DNA of 64,000 nt from Micromonospora luteifusca (GCF_016907275.1 NZ_JAFBBP010000001.1:1240001-1304000), one strand, 5' to 3'. Shown: positions 44,158 to 53,212, counted from the stretch's first letter. A program made the numbers and translations. The notes: generated by a model not told the origin, from the letters alone.

Positions 44158-44739
44158 TCAGCGGGTGGCGGTTGCGGGGCGCAGGCCGTCCAGGGCCACG
44201 CCGAGCACCCGGTCGCGCTGCTCGGGCGACGGGAACTGGGCCATCGTGAGACCGCTGATCAGCCGCACCACGTCGTCGAAGCCGATGTCGTCGCGGACCA
44301 CGCCGGCCGCCTGGGCGCGACTCATCAACGGCTCACCGGCGGCGTAGATCTCCGTCCGGCAACTGGTGAAGATCTCGGAGTCGTGCAGCAACTGCTCGGC
44401 GAGCGCCCGCTTGGTGGCGACGTACGCGACGAACCGGTGCAGCCAGGCGACGAGGGCGTCCCACGGGGGCAGTTCGGCCAGGTCCTCGGCGGAGCGGCTC
44501 AGCGCCCGGACCTCCTCCACGTAGACGGCCTCGAACAGGTGACGACGCGTGGGGAAGTTGCGGTAGAGCGTGCCGATGCCCACCCCGGCCCGCCGGGCCA
44601 CGTCCTCCAGGGAGGCGGCCGCGCCGTTCTCGGCGAACGCGTCGCGCGCCGCGGCGATCAGGGCGTCGTAGTTGCGCCGCGCGTCGGCCCGCTTGGGCCG
44701 CTGCGCGAAGACCTCGGGCACCTGCCCGGCGCTGGCCAT
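44158..44739 (-). CDS. TetR/AcrR family repressor, likely controls the adjacent MFS pump
   Basis: 193 residues from ATG 44739 (GTG 44751 possible). N-terminal HTH: ARRNYDALIAAARDAFAENG, ASLEDVARRAGVGIGTLYRN, FPTRRHLFEAVY; the remainder is the ligand-binding domain with ELPPWDALVAWLHRFV typical of the TetR_C_33/SbtR-like group. Divergent from the MFS transporter, with about 200 bases between that hold several repeated GGAGG-TAGCTTA motifs. The ligand is probably a pump substrate. Confidence 0.92.
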   Translation of the reverse strand: MASAGQVPEVFAQRPKRADARRNYDALIAAARDAFAENGAAASLEDVARRAGVGIGTLYRNFPTRRHLFEAVYVEEVRALSRSAEDLAELPPWDALVAWLHRFVAYVATKRALAEQLLHDSEIFTSCRTEIYAAGEPLMSRAQAAGVVRDDIGFDDVVRLISGLTMAQFPSPEQRDRVLGVALDGLRPATATR

Positions 44740-44754
44740 GACGTGCGTCACCTC

Positions 44755-44850
44755 ACCTCGGTTGCATCCGGAGGCAACCCTCCGCTAGCTTAGTGGAGGC
44801 ACCCCTCCGGAATCCCCGGAGGCCTGCCTCCGGTTAGCTTACCTCGGGAC
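44755..44850. promoter_or_regulatory. Repeated operator-like motifs between TetR and MFS genes
   Basis: A near-perfect palindrome CCTCCGCTA-GCT-TAGTGGAGG lies at 44779-44799, and a related GGTTAGCTTACC at about 44833-44844. GGAGG/CCTCC half-sites recur at 44770, 44805 and 44818. The pattern fits several binding sites for the adjacent TetR regulator overlapping both promoters. Confidence 0.6.
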
Positions 44851-44958
44851 CCGCCCGATCGCCGCCTGGCCATCCGATCGCCCGGACCCGACAGCAGAGC
44901 CCGTCACCGACGGCGGGCGACAAGCCTCCTTCCGTACGTAATCAGGGAGTTTTCTCTC

Positions 44959-46425
44959 GTGGCAGTGACCTCCCGACGCAGCTCGCGTCGGCTCACCTTC
45001 ACCGTGCTCGCGGCCGGTGCCGGGTTCTTCGCGATGCTCCAGTCGCTGATCACCCCGGTGCTACCGACCATCCAGCAGGACCTGCACACCTCCCAGAACA
45101 CCGTGACCTGGGTCCTGACCGCCTATCTGCTCTCCGCGTCGATCTTCACGCCGATCCTCGGTCGGGTCGGCGACATGGTGGGCAAGGAGCGGATGCTGGT
45201 CGTCTCGCTCGCCGCGCTCGCCCTCGGCTGCCTGCTGGCCGCCATCGCGCCGAACATCGGTGTCCTCATCATCGCCCGGGTCGTGCAGGGCATCGGCGGG
45301 GCGGTCTTCCCGCTGTCGTTCGGCATCATCCGCGACGAGTTCCCGGCCGCGCGGGTCTCCTCCGCCGTCGCCGCCATCTCGGCGATCGTCGCCGTCGGCG
45401 GTGGCCTGGGCATCGTGCTGGCCGGCCCGATCGTCAGCACGCTGGACTACCGCTGGCTGTTCTGGATCCCGATGGTCGTGGTCGGGCTGACCGCCGTGGC
45501 CGCCCACCTGTTCGTCCCCGAATCCCCGGTCCGCACCCCCGGTCGCATCGACTGGCGGGCCACCCTGCTGCTCTCCGGCTGGCTGGTCGCGTTGCTGCTG
45601 CCGATCAGCCAGGGCGTGGCGTGGGGCTGGACCAGCCCCCGGGTGCTCGGCCTGCTGGCGCTCGCCGTGGTGCTGCTGGTCGGCTGGCTGGTCGCCGAGG
45701 TGCGCTCGCCCAACCCGCTGATCGACATGCGGATGATGCGCCTGCCCGGCGTCTGGACCACCAACCTGGTCGCCCTGCTCTACGGCGCGTCGATGTTCTC
45801 CATGTACGCGTTCCTCCCCCAGTTCCTGCAGACCCCGACCGCCGCCGGCTACGGCTTCGGCGCCAGCATCAGCCAGGCCGGTCTGCTCATGCTGCCGATG
45901 GTGAGCGCGATGTTCGTCGCCGGCATCGTCGCCGGCCGACTCCAGGCCGTTTTCAGCGCCAAGGCGCAGCTCGCCACCGGCGCCGCGTTCAACGTGGCCG
46001 CCTCCGCGATGCTCGCCACCGCGCATGACACCCGCTGGGAGGTCGCCGTCGCCGGTGGCCTGGTCGGCCTCGGTATCGGCCTGGCCTTCGCGTCGATGGC
46101 CAACCTGATCGTCGCCAGTGTGCCCGCCAGCCAGACCGGCGTGGCGACCGGCATGAACGCCAACATCCGCACCATCGGAGGCGCGATCGGCGCCGCCGTG
46201 GTCAGCGGCGTGATCACCGCGAACCCGCAGGCCAACGGCCTGCCCCGGGAAGCCGGCTTCACGACGGGGTTTCTCGTCCTCACGGCGATCGCCCTGGCCG
46301 CCGCGCTCGCGGCCCTGGCCGTCCCGTCCGCCCGGCGGGCGTCGTCCGGTCGCCGGCCGTCCACCGCGACGATCGTCGAGTCGGAGCTAGCCGGCGAGTT
46401 CGCCACCATGCCAGCGACCCGCTGA
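44959..46425 (+). CDS. MFS drug exporter, DHA2 (14-TMS) family
   Basis: 488 residues, GTG start at 44959. About 14 hydrophobic segments; DHA2 features include the N-terminal FAMLQSLITPVLPTIQQDL, the motif A loop LGRVGDMVGKERMLV, motif B-like IIARVVQGIGGAVFPLSFG and motif C GGGLGIVLAGPIV. It is predicted to export drugs or endogenous metabolites by proton antiport. Divergent from its TetR regulator and followed by a strong hairpin. Confidence 0.92.
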   Translation: MAVTSRRSSRRLTFTVLAAGAGFFAMLQSLITPVLPTIQQDLHTSQNTVTWVLTAYLLSASIFTPILGRVGDMVGKERMLVVSLAALALGCLLAAIAPNIGVLIIARVVQGIGGAVFPLSFGIIRDEFPAARVSSAVAAISAIVAVGGGLGIVLAGPIVSTLDYRWLFWIPMVVVGLTAVAAHLFVPESPVRTPGRIDWRATLLLSGWLVALLLPISQGVAWGWTSPRVLGLLALAVVLLVGWLVAEVRSPNPLIDMRMMRLPGVWTTNLVALLYGASMFSMYAFLPQFLQTPTAAGYGFGASISQAGLLMLPMVSAMFVAGIVAGRLQAVFSAKAQLATGAAFNVAASAMLATAHDTRWEVAVAGGLVGLGIGLAFASMANLIVASVPASQTGVATGMNANIRTIGGAIGAAVVSGVITANPQANGLPREAGFTTGFLVLTAIALAAALAALAVPSARRASSGRRPSTATIVESELAGEFATMPATR

Positions 46426-46433
46426 CCCACACC

Positions 46434-46465
46434 GGAGCCCGGGGCGGTACGCCGCCCCGGGCTCC
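46434..46465 (+). terminator. Hairpin after the MFS gene
   Basis: GGAGCCCGGGGCGG (46434-46447) and CCGCCCCGGGCTCC (46452-46465), a perfect 14-bp stem with a TACG tetraloop, 9 bases after the stop codon. Confidence 0.85.
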
Positions 46466-46534
46466 GCCGTATCCGGCGCCCTCGGGAGTACGCTGGCCGC
46501 TTCCCCGTCCGTTCCCCGTCCTCAGGATGCGCCC

Positions 46535-47521
46535 ATGCCCGAGTTGCTGACCGCCGACCGCATCGAGGAGATCGGCTCCCTGGGCTCCGACAGCCCGGAC
46601 CCGGCCGCGTTGGTCGCCGAGTTGGTGGGCGCCGTCGACGAGGGGCGGGTCGCCGACCCCGACGACACCGGGTACGCCCTGCTGGTCGCCGCGGACATCC
46701 TGACGCAGGCGGGTGACCTGGCCGACGCGCTCGCGCTGGCCACCCGCGCCATCGCCGAACAGCCGGACGACGGCGGTCACGCCCGATCGATGCGCGGTGG
46801 TCTGCTGCTGCGCCTCGGCCGCGAGGAAGAGGGCATGGCCGAGCTGTCGGCCCTGCGCCCACTGCTGGAGACCGACCCCGACGCCACGTACCTCATCGAC
46901 GACCTGGCTGGGGCCGGCCGCACCGAGACGGCGCTGGAGTGGCTGACCGCCGCGCTGGACGCGATCCTGGAACGGACCCGGACCCAGCAGCACGAGTCCG
47001 AAGACGCGCAGGACGAGGCCGCGGCCATGATCTACGGGCTGACCCAGGGGCGGCACGCCCTCCGCGAGGAGATGGGCCTGCCACACGACGAGTACGACAA
47101 CCTCGCCGACCGGCTCCGCGCCGCGAGCAACCACGCGCTCGACGCGCTGGACGACGGCCCGGCGACGCTGCTGTTCTGGCCGCAGGCGGAGTTCGACGCG
47201 CTGATGACACGCTGGCCCGCCCTGAGCGGCAGCTACCCCGCCACCTGGGACGAGCACCGAGCCCAGATCGAACTCGCCCTCGTCGAGGCATCCGGGATGG
47301 GTGGCGCCGACCTGGGTGTGGTTGTCGGCTCCGTCGCCGGGCTGGCGGCCTTCGCCGAGCGGGAGGACCTCGACCCCACCGACGAGGAAACCCAGGACGA
47401 GTACGCCGATTCGCTCACCGGGCCCGACCTCAGGTCCTGGCCGCCCGGCCGCAACGACGCCTGCTGGTGCGGCTCGGGTGCCAAGTACAAGAAGTGCTGT
47501 CTACCGCGCTCGCGCGGCTGA
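46535..47521 (+). CDS. TPR-like protein with C-terminal SEC-C zinc motif
   Basis: 328 residues, ATG start. The first half has helical hairpins like tetratricopeptide repeats (GYALLVAADILTQAGDLADA, ALATRAIAEQPDDGGHARSM). The C-terminus ends with a SEC-C zinc-binding motif, NDACWCGSGAKYKKCCLP, the same as in SecA, where it binds zinc and contacts SecB or the ribosome. The protein is acidic and cytoplasmic. Such proteins may be chaperone-like adaptors. Its stop codon is 8 bases from that of the convergent XRE gene. Confidence 0.88.
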   Translation: MPELLTADRIEEIGSLGSDSPDPAALVAELVGAVDEGRVADPDDTGYALLVAADILTQAGDLADALALATRAIAEQPDDGGHARSMRGGLLLRLGREEEGMAELSALRPLLETDPDATYLIDDLAGAGRTETALEWLTAALDAILERTRTQQHESEDAQDEAAAMIYGLTQGRHALREEMGLPHDEYDNLADRLRAASNHALDALDDGPATLLFWPQAEFDALMTRWPALSGSYPATWDEHRAQIELALVEASGMGGADLGVVVGSVAGLAAFAEREDLDPTDEETQDEYADSLTGPDLRSWPPGRNDACWCGSGAKYKKCCLPRSRG

Positions 47522-47529
47522 CCTCTCGC

Positions 47530-47796
47530 TCACGACGCTTCGCGCACCCGTACATCGGCCAGCCACACCTCGGCCAGATCGCTGAGCGCGACGCCGAGGA
47601 CCGCACTGAGGCAGACCACCGTGCCGAACGCGGGTGCCGGCAGCCGCCCCACTTCGATCTTGCGGAGCGTCTCCGGCGAGATGCCGGCCGCCAGGGCCAC
47701 CTCGACGAGCGGGCGGCCTCCGCGCGCGACCCGAAGCGCCGCCCCGAGACGTTGCCCCGCTGCGATCTGTGCGGGTGTGAGCGGTGGGCGAACCAT
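47530..47796 (-). CDS. Small XRE family regulator, divergent from map
   Basis: 88 residues from ATG 47796. Almost the whole protein is a helix-turn-helix: AQIAAGQRLGAALRVARGGR, PLVEVALAAGISPETLRKIE, VGRLPAPAFGTVVCLSAVLG, ending LSDLAEVWLADVRVREAS. The longer frame upstream would run through the promoter region and is rejected. The 104-base divergent gap to map has an AT-rich palindrome likely to be its operator. Confidence 0.88.
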   Translation of the reverse strand: MVRPPLTPAQIAAGQRLGAALRVARGGRPLVEVALAAGISPETLRKIEVGRLPAPAFGTVVCLSAVLGVALSDLAEVWLADVRVREAS

Positions 47797-47861
47797 GTGA
47801 GCAGGATAGATCCGCCTGCGCGGACCGGCAACGCCATCCCGATGGACGCGCCGAGCAGCGT

Positions 47862-47875
47862 GGTATAAATATACC
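47862..47875. promoter_or_regulatory. Palindrome GGTATA-AA-TATACC in the XRE/map divergent promoter
   Basis: Two perfect 6-base half-sites with an AA spacer, striking in such GC-rich DNA. It is 26 bases upstream of the map GTG and 66 bases from the XRE ATG. It likely overlaps a -10 box for map and is a natural operator for the small XRE protein. Confidence 0.6.
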
Positions 47876-47900
47876 GGCATCGGGAAGGGAGGGGTGGATC

Positions 47901-48719
47901 GTGATCGAGCTCAAGTCCCCCAAGGAGATCCAACAGATGGCCGTCACCGGCCAGTTCGTCGGCGAGCTGCTGGCGGAGCTGCGTGCGGTCGCCGCCGTCG
48001 GGGTCAACCTGATGGACATCGAGCACCACGCCCGCCGCCGGATCAAGGAGCGTGGCGCCGACTCCTGCTACTGGGACTACTCGCCGTCGTTCGGCCGCGG
48101 CCCGTTCCGCAACGTCCTGTGCCTCTCGGTCAACGACGCCGTGCTGCACGGCCTGCCGCACAACTACTCGCTGCGCGACGGTGACCTGCTGAGCATCGAC
48201 ATGGCGGTCGGCATCGACGGCTGGGTCGCCGACTCCGCCCTCTCCGTCATCGTCGGCACCCCCGCCCCGGAAGACCTGAAGCTGATCGAGGCCACCGAGG
48301 TCGCGCTGGCCGCCGGGATCGACGCCGCACTGCCGGGCAACCAGCTCGGCGACATCTCCGCCGCCATCGGTGAGGTCGCCCGCCGCTACGGCTACTCGGT
48401 CAACAACGAGTTCGGCGGGCACGGCATCGGCCGCACCATGCACGAGGCCCCACACGTGGCCAACGACGGCCGCTCCGGCCGGGGCATGAAGCTCAAGCCC
48501 GGCCTCACGATCGCGATCGAGCCGTGGTTCTGCCGCAGCACCGACAAGATCAAGTTCGACAAGGACGGGTGGACGATCCGGTCCGCGGACGGCTCCCGCA
48601 CGGCCCACTCCGAGCACACCGTCGCGGTCACCGAGACCGGCCCCCAGGTGCTGACCCCCCGCCCCGCACATGACACCCGGCCAGCCAACCGCAGTGGACA
48701 GTCGGCTGCGACGTCCTGA
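47901..48719 (+). CDS. map: Type I methionine aminopeptidase
   Basis: 272 residues from GTG 47901, with GAAGGGAGGGG upstream. Removes the N-terminal Met from nascent proteins. The five metal ligands are in place: two Asp in LLSIDMAVGIDGWVADSAL, His in NEFGGHGIGRTMHEAPHV, Glu in AIEPWFC and Glu in TAHSEHTVAVTE. It lacks the N-terminal zinc-finger linker of type Ic enzymes. A short hydrophilic tail follows the catalytic domain. Actinomycetes usually carry another map in the ribosomal protein cluster, so this is probably a second, regulated copy controlled by the divergent XRE. Confidence 0.95.
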   Translation: MIELKSPKEIQQMAVTGQFVGELLAELRAVAAVGVNLMDIEHHARRRIKERGADSCYWDYSPSFGRGPFRNVLCLSVNDAVLHGLPHNYSLRDGDLLSIDMAVGIDGWVADSALSVIVGTPAPEDLKLIEATEVALAAGIDAALPGNQLGDISAAIGEVARRYGYSVNNEFGGHGIGRTMHEAPHVANDGRSGRGMKLKPGLTIAIEPWFCRSTDKIKFDKDGWTIRSADGSRTAHSEHTVAVTETGPQVLTPRPAHDTRPANRSGQSAATS

Positions 48720-48762
48720 CCGGCGCCGTCAGGTCGTCATTCCGGAACGCCGCACGGCTCGC

Positions 48763-48840
48763 TTGATCCACACCACATCGCCGATGTGGCGGTGTCCGTG
48801 CGGTCGGATACCGCCACATCGCCGATCCTGAATGGATAAA
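48763..48840. repeat. Palindromic intergenic element, type A copy 2 (34-10-34)
   Basis: Arms 48763-48796 (TTGATCCACACCACATCGCC...) and 48807-48840 around a 10-base loop. Total length, arm length, loop length and the conserved words GATCCAC, CATCGCCGAT, GGCGGT and GATACCGCC match the element at 10000-10077. The outer part of the right arm has decayed. Located between map and the small secreted protein gene. Confidence 0.85.
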
Positions 48841-49009
48841 GAGGCCTGGGTCTGCACGTCGATCGACGGGTCGAGATCCAGGTCCGCACGGAGCGGCTCA
48901 CCGCTCGGACGCACTCCGGGGAAGAAACCGCATTCAATTGATCTCCGCAATTGTCGGAGCGGGTTATGGTGACCGCAGGTAAGCACCCACTCCGGCAAGG
49001 AGGACCGTT

Positions 49010-49417
49010 GTGCGCCGCATCATCACCACCATCGCACTGCTCGGCCTGTCCCTCTTCGTGGTGCTGGCGCCAACGCCAGCAAGTGCGGCAAGCAACGCCG
49101 AGGTCACGTCCGCGACCCTGGTCGCGCGCGGCGTCGCCGTGGACCTCACCATCAGCACGACCTGCCCAGACGGATTGGTCGGAAACATAGACCTGAGCCT
49201 CCGGCAGCGGTCGGGCGACCGGGTGGCGTACGGGACGGGCACGGCGCCTATCTATTGCACGGGCGAACCTCAGGTCGTGACGGGGCGGGTGTTCGCGGAG
49301 GCGGGCGGCCTGGCCTTCCACAAGGGTGTGGCGCTGGCCAACGGGAACGTCGACCTGTGCGAGCAGGAATATTGCGATTACCTGCAGTTCAACAACACGG
49401 TCCGTATCACCCGCTGA
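49010..49417 (+). CDS. Small secreted protein with four cysteines, function unknown
   Basis: 135 residues, GTG start at 49010 with GCAAGGAGGA upstream. A signal peptide (RRIITTIALLGLSLFVVLAP, cleavage near ASA-AS) leads to a mature domain of about 107 residues that alternates hydrophobic and polar residues like a beta sandwich (TSATLVARGVAVDLTISTTC) and has four Cys in two likely disulfides. I do not recognise the family with confidence. A CTCCG-n7-CGGAG inverted repeat at about 48943-48959 and a TTATGGT near 48964 may form its promoter. Confidence 0.75.
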   Translation: MRRIITTIALLGLSLFVVLAPTPASAASNAEVTSATLVARGVAVDLTISTTCPDGLVGNIDLSLRQRSGDRVAYGTGTAPIYCTGEPQVVTGRVFAEAGGLAFHKGVALANGNVDLCEQEYCDYLQFNNTVRITR

Positions 49418-49538
49418 CCCTGCCGGCACCCACCGGGAAAGGCGGACCCACCGTCGGGGCCCGCGATTCCCGTTCGCGCAGTTGCGGGCTTCCCGGCACT
49501 GGGCAAGCGGGCCGACTGCGGGCTGACACCACCCGTGG

Positions 49539-49802
49539 TCAGTTTCCCAGCGCTCGGACCTTGGCGATCGTCTCCTGGACGTGCTGCTTGGCCGGGTCCC
49601 CACCCTGGGACGCCTGCGCCAGCGCCTGACGATAGGCGTCGATCATGCCGACCAGAGCGCCAGCAGCCACGCCCTCCAGAGCCCCGGCGACGAGCGCCCG
49701 CGCCTCGGCTGCATCCTGGGCTGCCGCTGCGGTCTTGGCCTTCGCGTCGTCGAGCTTCTGCGACGCCGCCGCCAACCGCGCGATGATCTGTGCTGCGCTC
49801 AC
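49539..49802 (-). CDS. Small Ala-rich helical protein
   Basis: 87 residues from GTG 49802, chosen for the GGGGAGGG ribosome site 7 bases upstream. The sequence is almost wholly helical with heptad spacing (AAQIIARLAAASQKLDDAKA, AAAAQDAAEARALVAGALEG) and ends AKQHVQETIAKVRALGN. It resembles small proteins found repeatedly in Micromonospora (DUF6244, as far as I remember) and, in size and helicity, WXG100-like proteins, although there is no WXG motif. Function unknown; the FtsK-type operon 5 kb away may or may not be related. Confidence 0.65.
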   Translation of the reverse strand: MSAAQIIARLAAASQKLDDAKAKTAAAAQDAAEARALVAGALEGVAAGALVGMIDAYRQALAQASQGGDPAKQHVQETIAKVRALGN

Positions 49803-50106
49803 GCGCGCCCTCCCCTGATCGACCATCGCCTCCACCACCGGCGGAGACCACCTGGGAGCGTACGAGATCCGCGCTTCCCGCACGACCGCCCGCTTGCCCA
49901 CTCGTCACCACGCGGGCAGTGGACGCCCGAACAGCGACGTACACGGGCACCGGTGGGCAATATTCGGACATAACCGCCAGAAGTCGATCTCCAGCATGGC
50001 ATTCCGGTAACAGGGTCTATCCAGGCAGCCGTTGTTGATCTTAGATTTCGGCGACCGTCGCCAGTTGTCAATCGTGGCGGCGGCGTCGAAAGTGGAGGGC
50101 AACTAC
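49803..50106. other. 304-base divergent region before the subtilase
   Basis: Contains the promoters of the small Ala-rich protein and the subtilase. A short palindrome GGCGA-CCG-TCGCC at 50050-50062 lies about 45 bases before the subtilase start, and GGAGGG at 50094-50099 is its ribosome site. No gene is supported. Confidence 0.5.
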
Positions 50107-53100
50107 GTGCCACAAGCGAAGAAATCTCTACCCAGGCGAGTCGGGCGCGGGTCGGTCAGCATCCTGGCCACCGCCGCCCTGATTGCGGCGGGCCTGGCCG
50201 GCACCCCGGGGGCGGCCGCCGCAACGCCTGCCCCGACCGGCAACGGACCGATCGCCCGCTACCTCGTCCAACTCGATGAGCAGCCGTTGGCCACCTACGC
50301 TGGCGGCGTACCCGGGCTGGCCGCGACCAAGGCGGCCGGTGGCGGCAAGCTCAACCGGAGTTCCAGCGGCGCCAAGGCGTACCAGGAGCACCTGCGCCAA
50401 AAGCGCGGCAGTGTGCTGACCGGCGTGGGGCTGCCCGCCGACCAGGTCAAGGTCTCCTTCGACACGGCCTTCAACGGCTTCGCCGCGGATCTGACCCGTA
50501 CCCAGGTGGCCCGGCTGCGCGCCACTCGCGGCGTGCGGGCCGTGTACGAGGACACCAAGGTGCACACCAGCGCCGTGCCGACGTTGAGCTACCTCGGCCT
50601 GACCGGTCGCGAAGGCGCGTGGCAGCAGCAGTTCGGCAATGTCAACCACGCCGGCGAGGGTGTCATCATCGGCGTCATCGACAGCGGATTCTGGCCGGAG
50701 AGCGCCAGCTTCGCCGCGCTGTCCACCCCGCGCCCGGACCAGGCGGTCATCGACGCGAAGTGGAAGGGCACCTGCGACGTCGGTACCGAGGCCCCGGTCA
50801 CCTGCAACAACAAGGTGATCGGTGCGCGGTGGTACGGCAGCCTCGCCGACGTCTTCCCGGACGAGTACTCCTCGCCGCGTGACCGCAATGGACACGGCAC
50901 CCACACCGCGAGCACCGCGGCGGGCAACCACGGCGTGCCGGCCACGGTCGCCGGCCAGTCCGTCGGCGAGATCTCCGGCGTGGCGCCGGCCGCCCGGTTG
51001 GCGATCTACAAGGCGCTCTACGACACCGGCTTCGGCACGGCGACCGGCAGTTCGGTCGACATCGTGCACGCCATCGACGACGCGGTAGCCGACGGTGTCG
51101 ACGTCATCAACTACTCCGTCGGCGACGACCTGGAGAACTTCAGCGCGATCGAGCAGGCGTTCTTCAACGCCGCCTCGGCCGGCGTCTTCGTGGCCGCGGC
51201 CGGCGGAAACGCGGGCCCGGAGGCCGGCACCATCGACAACTCCACCCCCTGGGTGACCACGGTGGCCGCCAGCACCATCGACCAGCAGTACAGCCGGACG
51301 CTCACCCTCGGCAACGGTAGGACCATCACCGGCGTGGGCATCGGTTCGGCCAGCGCCGGGCCAGCGCCGCTGGTCTCCGGCAAGGCCAGCGCGGTGAACC
51401 CCGACAACACCCAGGATGCCGAACTCTGCGTGGACGGTGCACTCGACCCGGCCAAGGTCACCGGTGCGATCGTGTTGTGTCTGCGCGGGGTCACCGACCG
51501 GGTCGCGAAGAGCGCCGCGGTGGCCAGGGCAGGCGGCGTCGGGATGGTGCTCTACAACGACGGAGTGAACTCCCAGGACGCCGACACGCACTCGGTGCCG
51601 ACGGTGCACATCCTGGACACCGACGCCGTGCCGATCCTCGCGTACATCGCCTCCGGCAACGCCACGGCGACGGTCTCGGCGGGCCACCTGACCTCGGTCG
51701 AAGCACCCCAGGTCGCCGGCTTCTCCTCGGCCGGGCCATCGCACTTCAACGGCGGCGATCTGCTCAAGCCGGACATCAGCGCGCCCGGTGTCGCCGTCGC
51801 GGCGGCGTTCTCCCCGGCGATCGGCGGGCAGCAGTTCGCCCTCGAATCGGGCACGTCGATGGCGTCCCCGCACATCGCGGGCATCGCCGCCCTGCTGCGC
51901 GCCCAGCACCCGGCCTGGTCACCGTCGGCCATCCGGTCGGCGCTCATGACGACGGCCGTGGACACCACGAACGAGGGCAACCCGATCAAGCTGGGTGCCG
52001 GCGACGCCACGCCGTTGAACTACGGCGCCGGCGAGGTCCGGCCGGGCGATGCGTTCGACCCGGGTCTGGTCTACGACTCCACCGAGCAGGACTGGCGGAA
52101 GTACCTGTGCGGGTTGGCCGAGAAGGGCAACCAGGTGCCGGCCGACGACTGCGACACGACCGGTGCGATCGCGACGAACCAGCTCAACTACCCATCGATC
52201 TCGATGGGCAACATGGTGGGTACGCAGACCGTGACCCGTACCGTCACCAACGTCAGCAGCAAGGCCGGCGACTACACGGCCAAGGTGCGGGCACCCCAGG
52301 GTTACACCGTCAAGGTCACTCCGGCGAAGCTGCACGTGCTGCCGGGCCGGACCGCGACCTTCCAGGTGCAGATCACCAACAAGGCCGGCGCCCTCGACAC
52401 CTGGATCGACGGCTCGTTGACCTGGCGCGACAAGTCGCAGCACCACGTCACGATCCCGCTGGTCGTCCGCAACACCGGGTTGGTCGCGCCGGACGAGATC
52501 ACCGGCACCGGCACCGCGGGCACCTTCGCGATGACCACGCAGGTCGGATTCCGGGGCACTCTGGCCGCGGTGTCCACCGGCCTGACCTCCGGCACCAGCA
52601 CCGACACGACGCTCTATGGTGACGTGCCGCTCTGGGACTCCCGGTCGCCGGACAACCTGCCGGTGCCACTGCCGGCATCGATCTACCGGGGCACGGTGCA
52701 CGTACCGTCCGGCACGGTCAACCCGCAGATCCTGGTGACCGGGCATGGCGCGCACTGCGACGAGATCGACTGGAGCGCCGATCCGCTGCCGCCGTGCGCG
52801 GAGTTCCTGATCGACGTCTTCGACAGCACCGGAAAGATCGTGGACGTCAAGTACGGCGCCAAGGACGGCGCTCGCGTGGTGCTGCCCGCCGCCGGTGACT
52901 ACACCCTGGTCATCGAGCAGCTTTACACCCTCAACACGGCACCCGGTGCGGGGGCGAACACGTACACCATCACCACCCTGCTGCCCGGCGCGCCCGGCAC
53001 CTCGGAGGGCAGGCTGACCATCGATCCCAAGCGACGCACCGTGCTGCCCGGGGCGACGGCGGACGTGACGCTGAACTGGTCCGGGCTTACCCCGGGCCGT

Positions 53101-53175
53101 CTCTACGTCGGCGTACTGGTGTTGAGCAACGGCAAGGATCCGCTCAAGACCCTGCCGATCACTGTGCGGTCCTAG
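50107..53175 (+). CDS. Secreted S8 subtilisin-like protease with I9 propeptide, PA and Fn3-like domains
   Basis: 1022 residues from GTG 50107 (GGAGGG 8 bases upstream). Signal peptide about 1-39 (SVSILATAALIAAGLAG core), inhibitor_I9 propeptide about 50-155, then the subtilase domain with catalytic Asp192 (GVIDSGFWPES), His263 (NGHGTHTAS) and Ser584 (SGTSMASPHIAG). A PA domain of roughly 130 residues is inserted between His and Ser (DAELCVDGALDPAKVTGAIV). The C-terminal part has an Fn3-like domain (LNYPSISMGNM, TRTVTNVSSKAG) and two further beta domains. The architecture equals plant cucumisin-type subtilases, also found in actinomycetes. It degrades extracellular protein. Ends at a strong hairpin. 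Confidence 0.95.
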   Translation: MPQAKKSLPRRVGRGSVSILATAALIAAGLAGTPGAAAATPAPTGNGPIARYLVQLDEQPLATYAGGVPGLAATKAAGGGKLNRSSSGAKAYQEHLRQKRGSVLTGVGLPADQVKVSFDTAFNGFAADLTRTQVARLRATRGVRAVYEDTKVHTSAVPTLSYLGLTGREGAWQQQFGNVNHAGEGVIIGVIDSGFWPESASFAALSTPRPDQAVIDAKWKGTCDVGTEAPVTCNNKVIGARWYGSLADVFPDEYSSPRDRNGHGTHTASTAAGNHGVPATVAGQSVGEISGVAPAARLAIYKALYDTGFGTATGSSVDIVHAIDDAVADGVDVINYSVGDDLENFSAIEQAFFNAASAGVFVAAAGGNAGPEAGTIDNSTPWVTTVAASTIDQQYSRTLTLGNGRTITGVGIGSASAGPAPLVSGKASAVNPDNTQDAELCVDGALDPAKVTGAIVLCLRGVTDRVAKSAAVARAGGVGMVLYNDGVNSQDADTHSVPTVHILDTDAVPILAYIASGNATATVSAGHLTSVEAPQVAGFSSAGPSHFNGGDLLKPDISAPGVAVAAAFSPAIGGQQFALESGTSMASPHIAGIAALLRAQHPAWSPSAIRSALMTTAVDTTNEGNPIKLGAGDATPLNYGAGEVRPGDAFDPGLVYDSTEQDWRKYLCGLAEKGNQVPADDCDTTGAIATNQLNYPSISMGNMVGTQTVTRTVTNVSSKAGDYTAKVRAPQGYTVKVTPAKLHVLPGRTATFQVQITNKAGALDTWIDGSLTWRDKSQHHVTIPLVVRNTGLVAPDEITGTGTAGTFAMTTQVGFRGTLAAVSTGLTSGTSTDTTLYGDVPLWDSRSPDNLPVPLPASIYRGTVHVPSGTVNPQILVTGHGAHCDEIDWSADPLPPCAEFLIDVFDSTGKIVDVKYGAKDGARVVLPAAGDYTLVIEQLYTLNTAPGAGANTYTITTLLPGAPGTSEGRLTIDPKRRTVLPGATADVTLNWSGLTPGRLYVGVLVLSNGKDPLKTLPITVRS

Positions 53176-53212
53176 CCCATCCCCCCAGCGGGCGGGCTCA
53201 AGAGCAGTGAAA

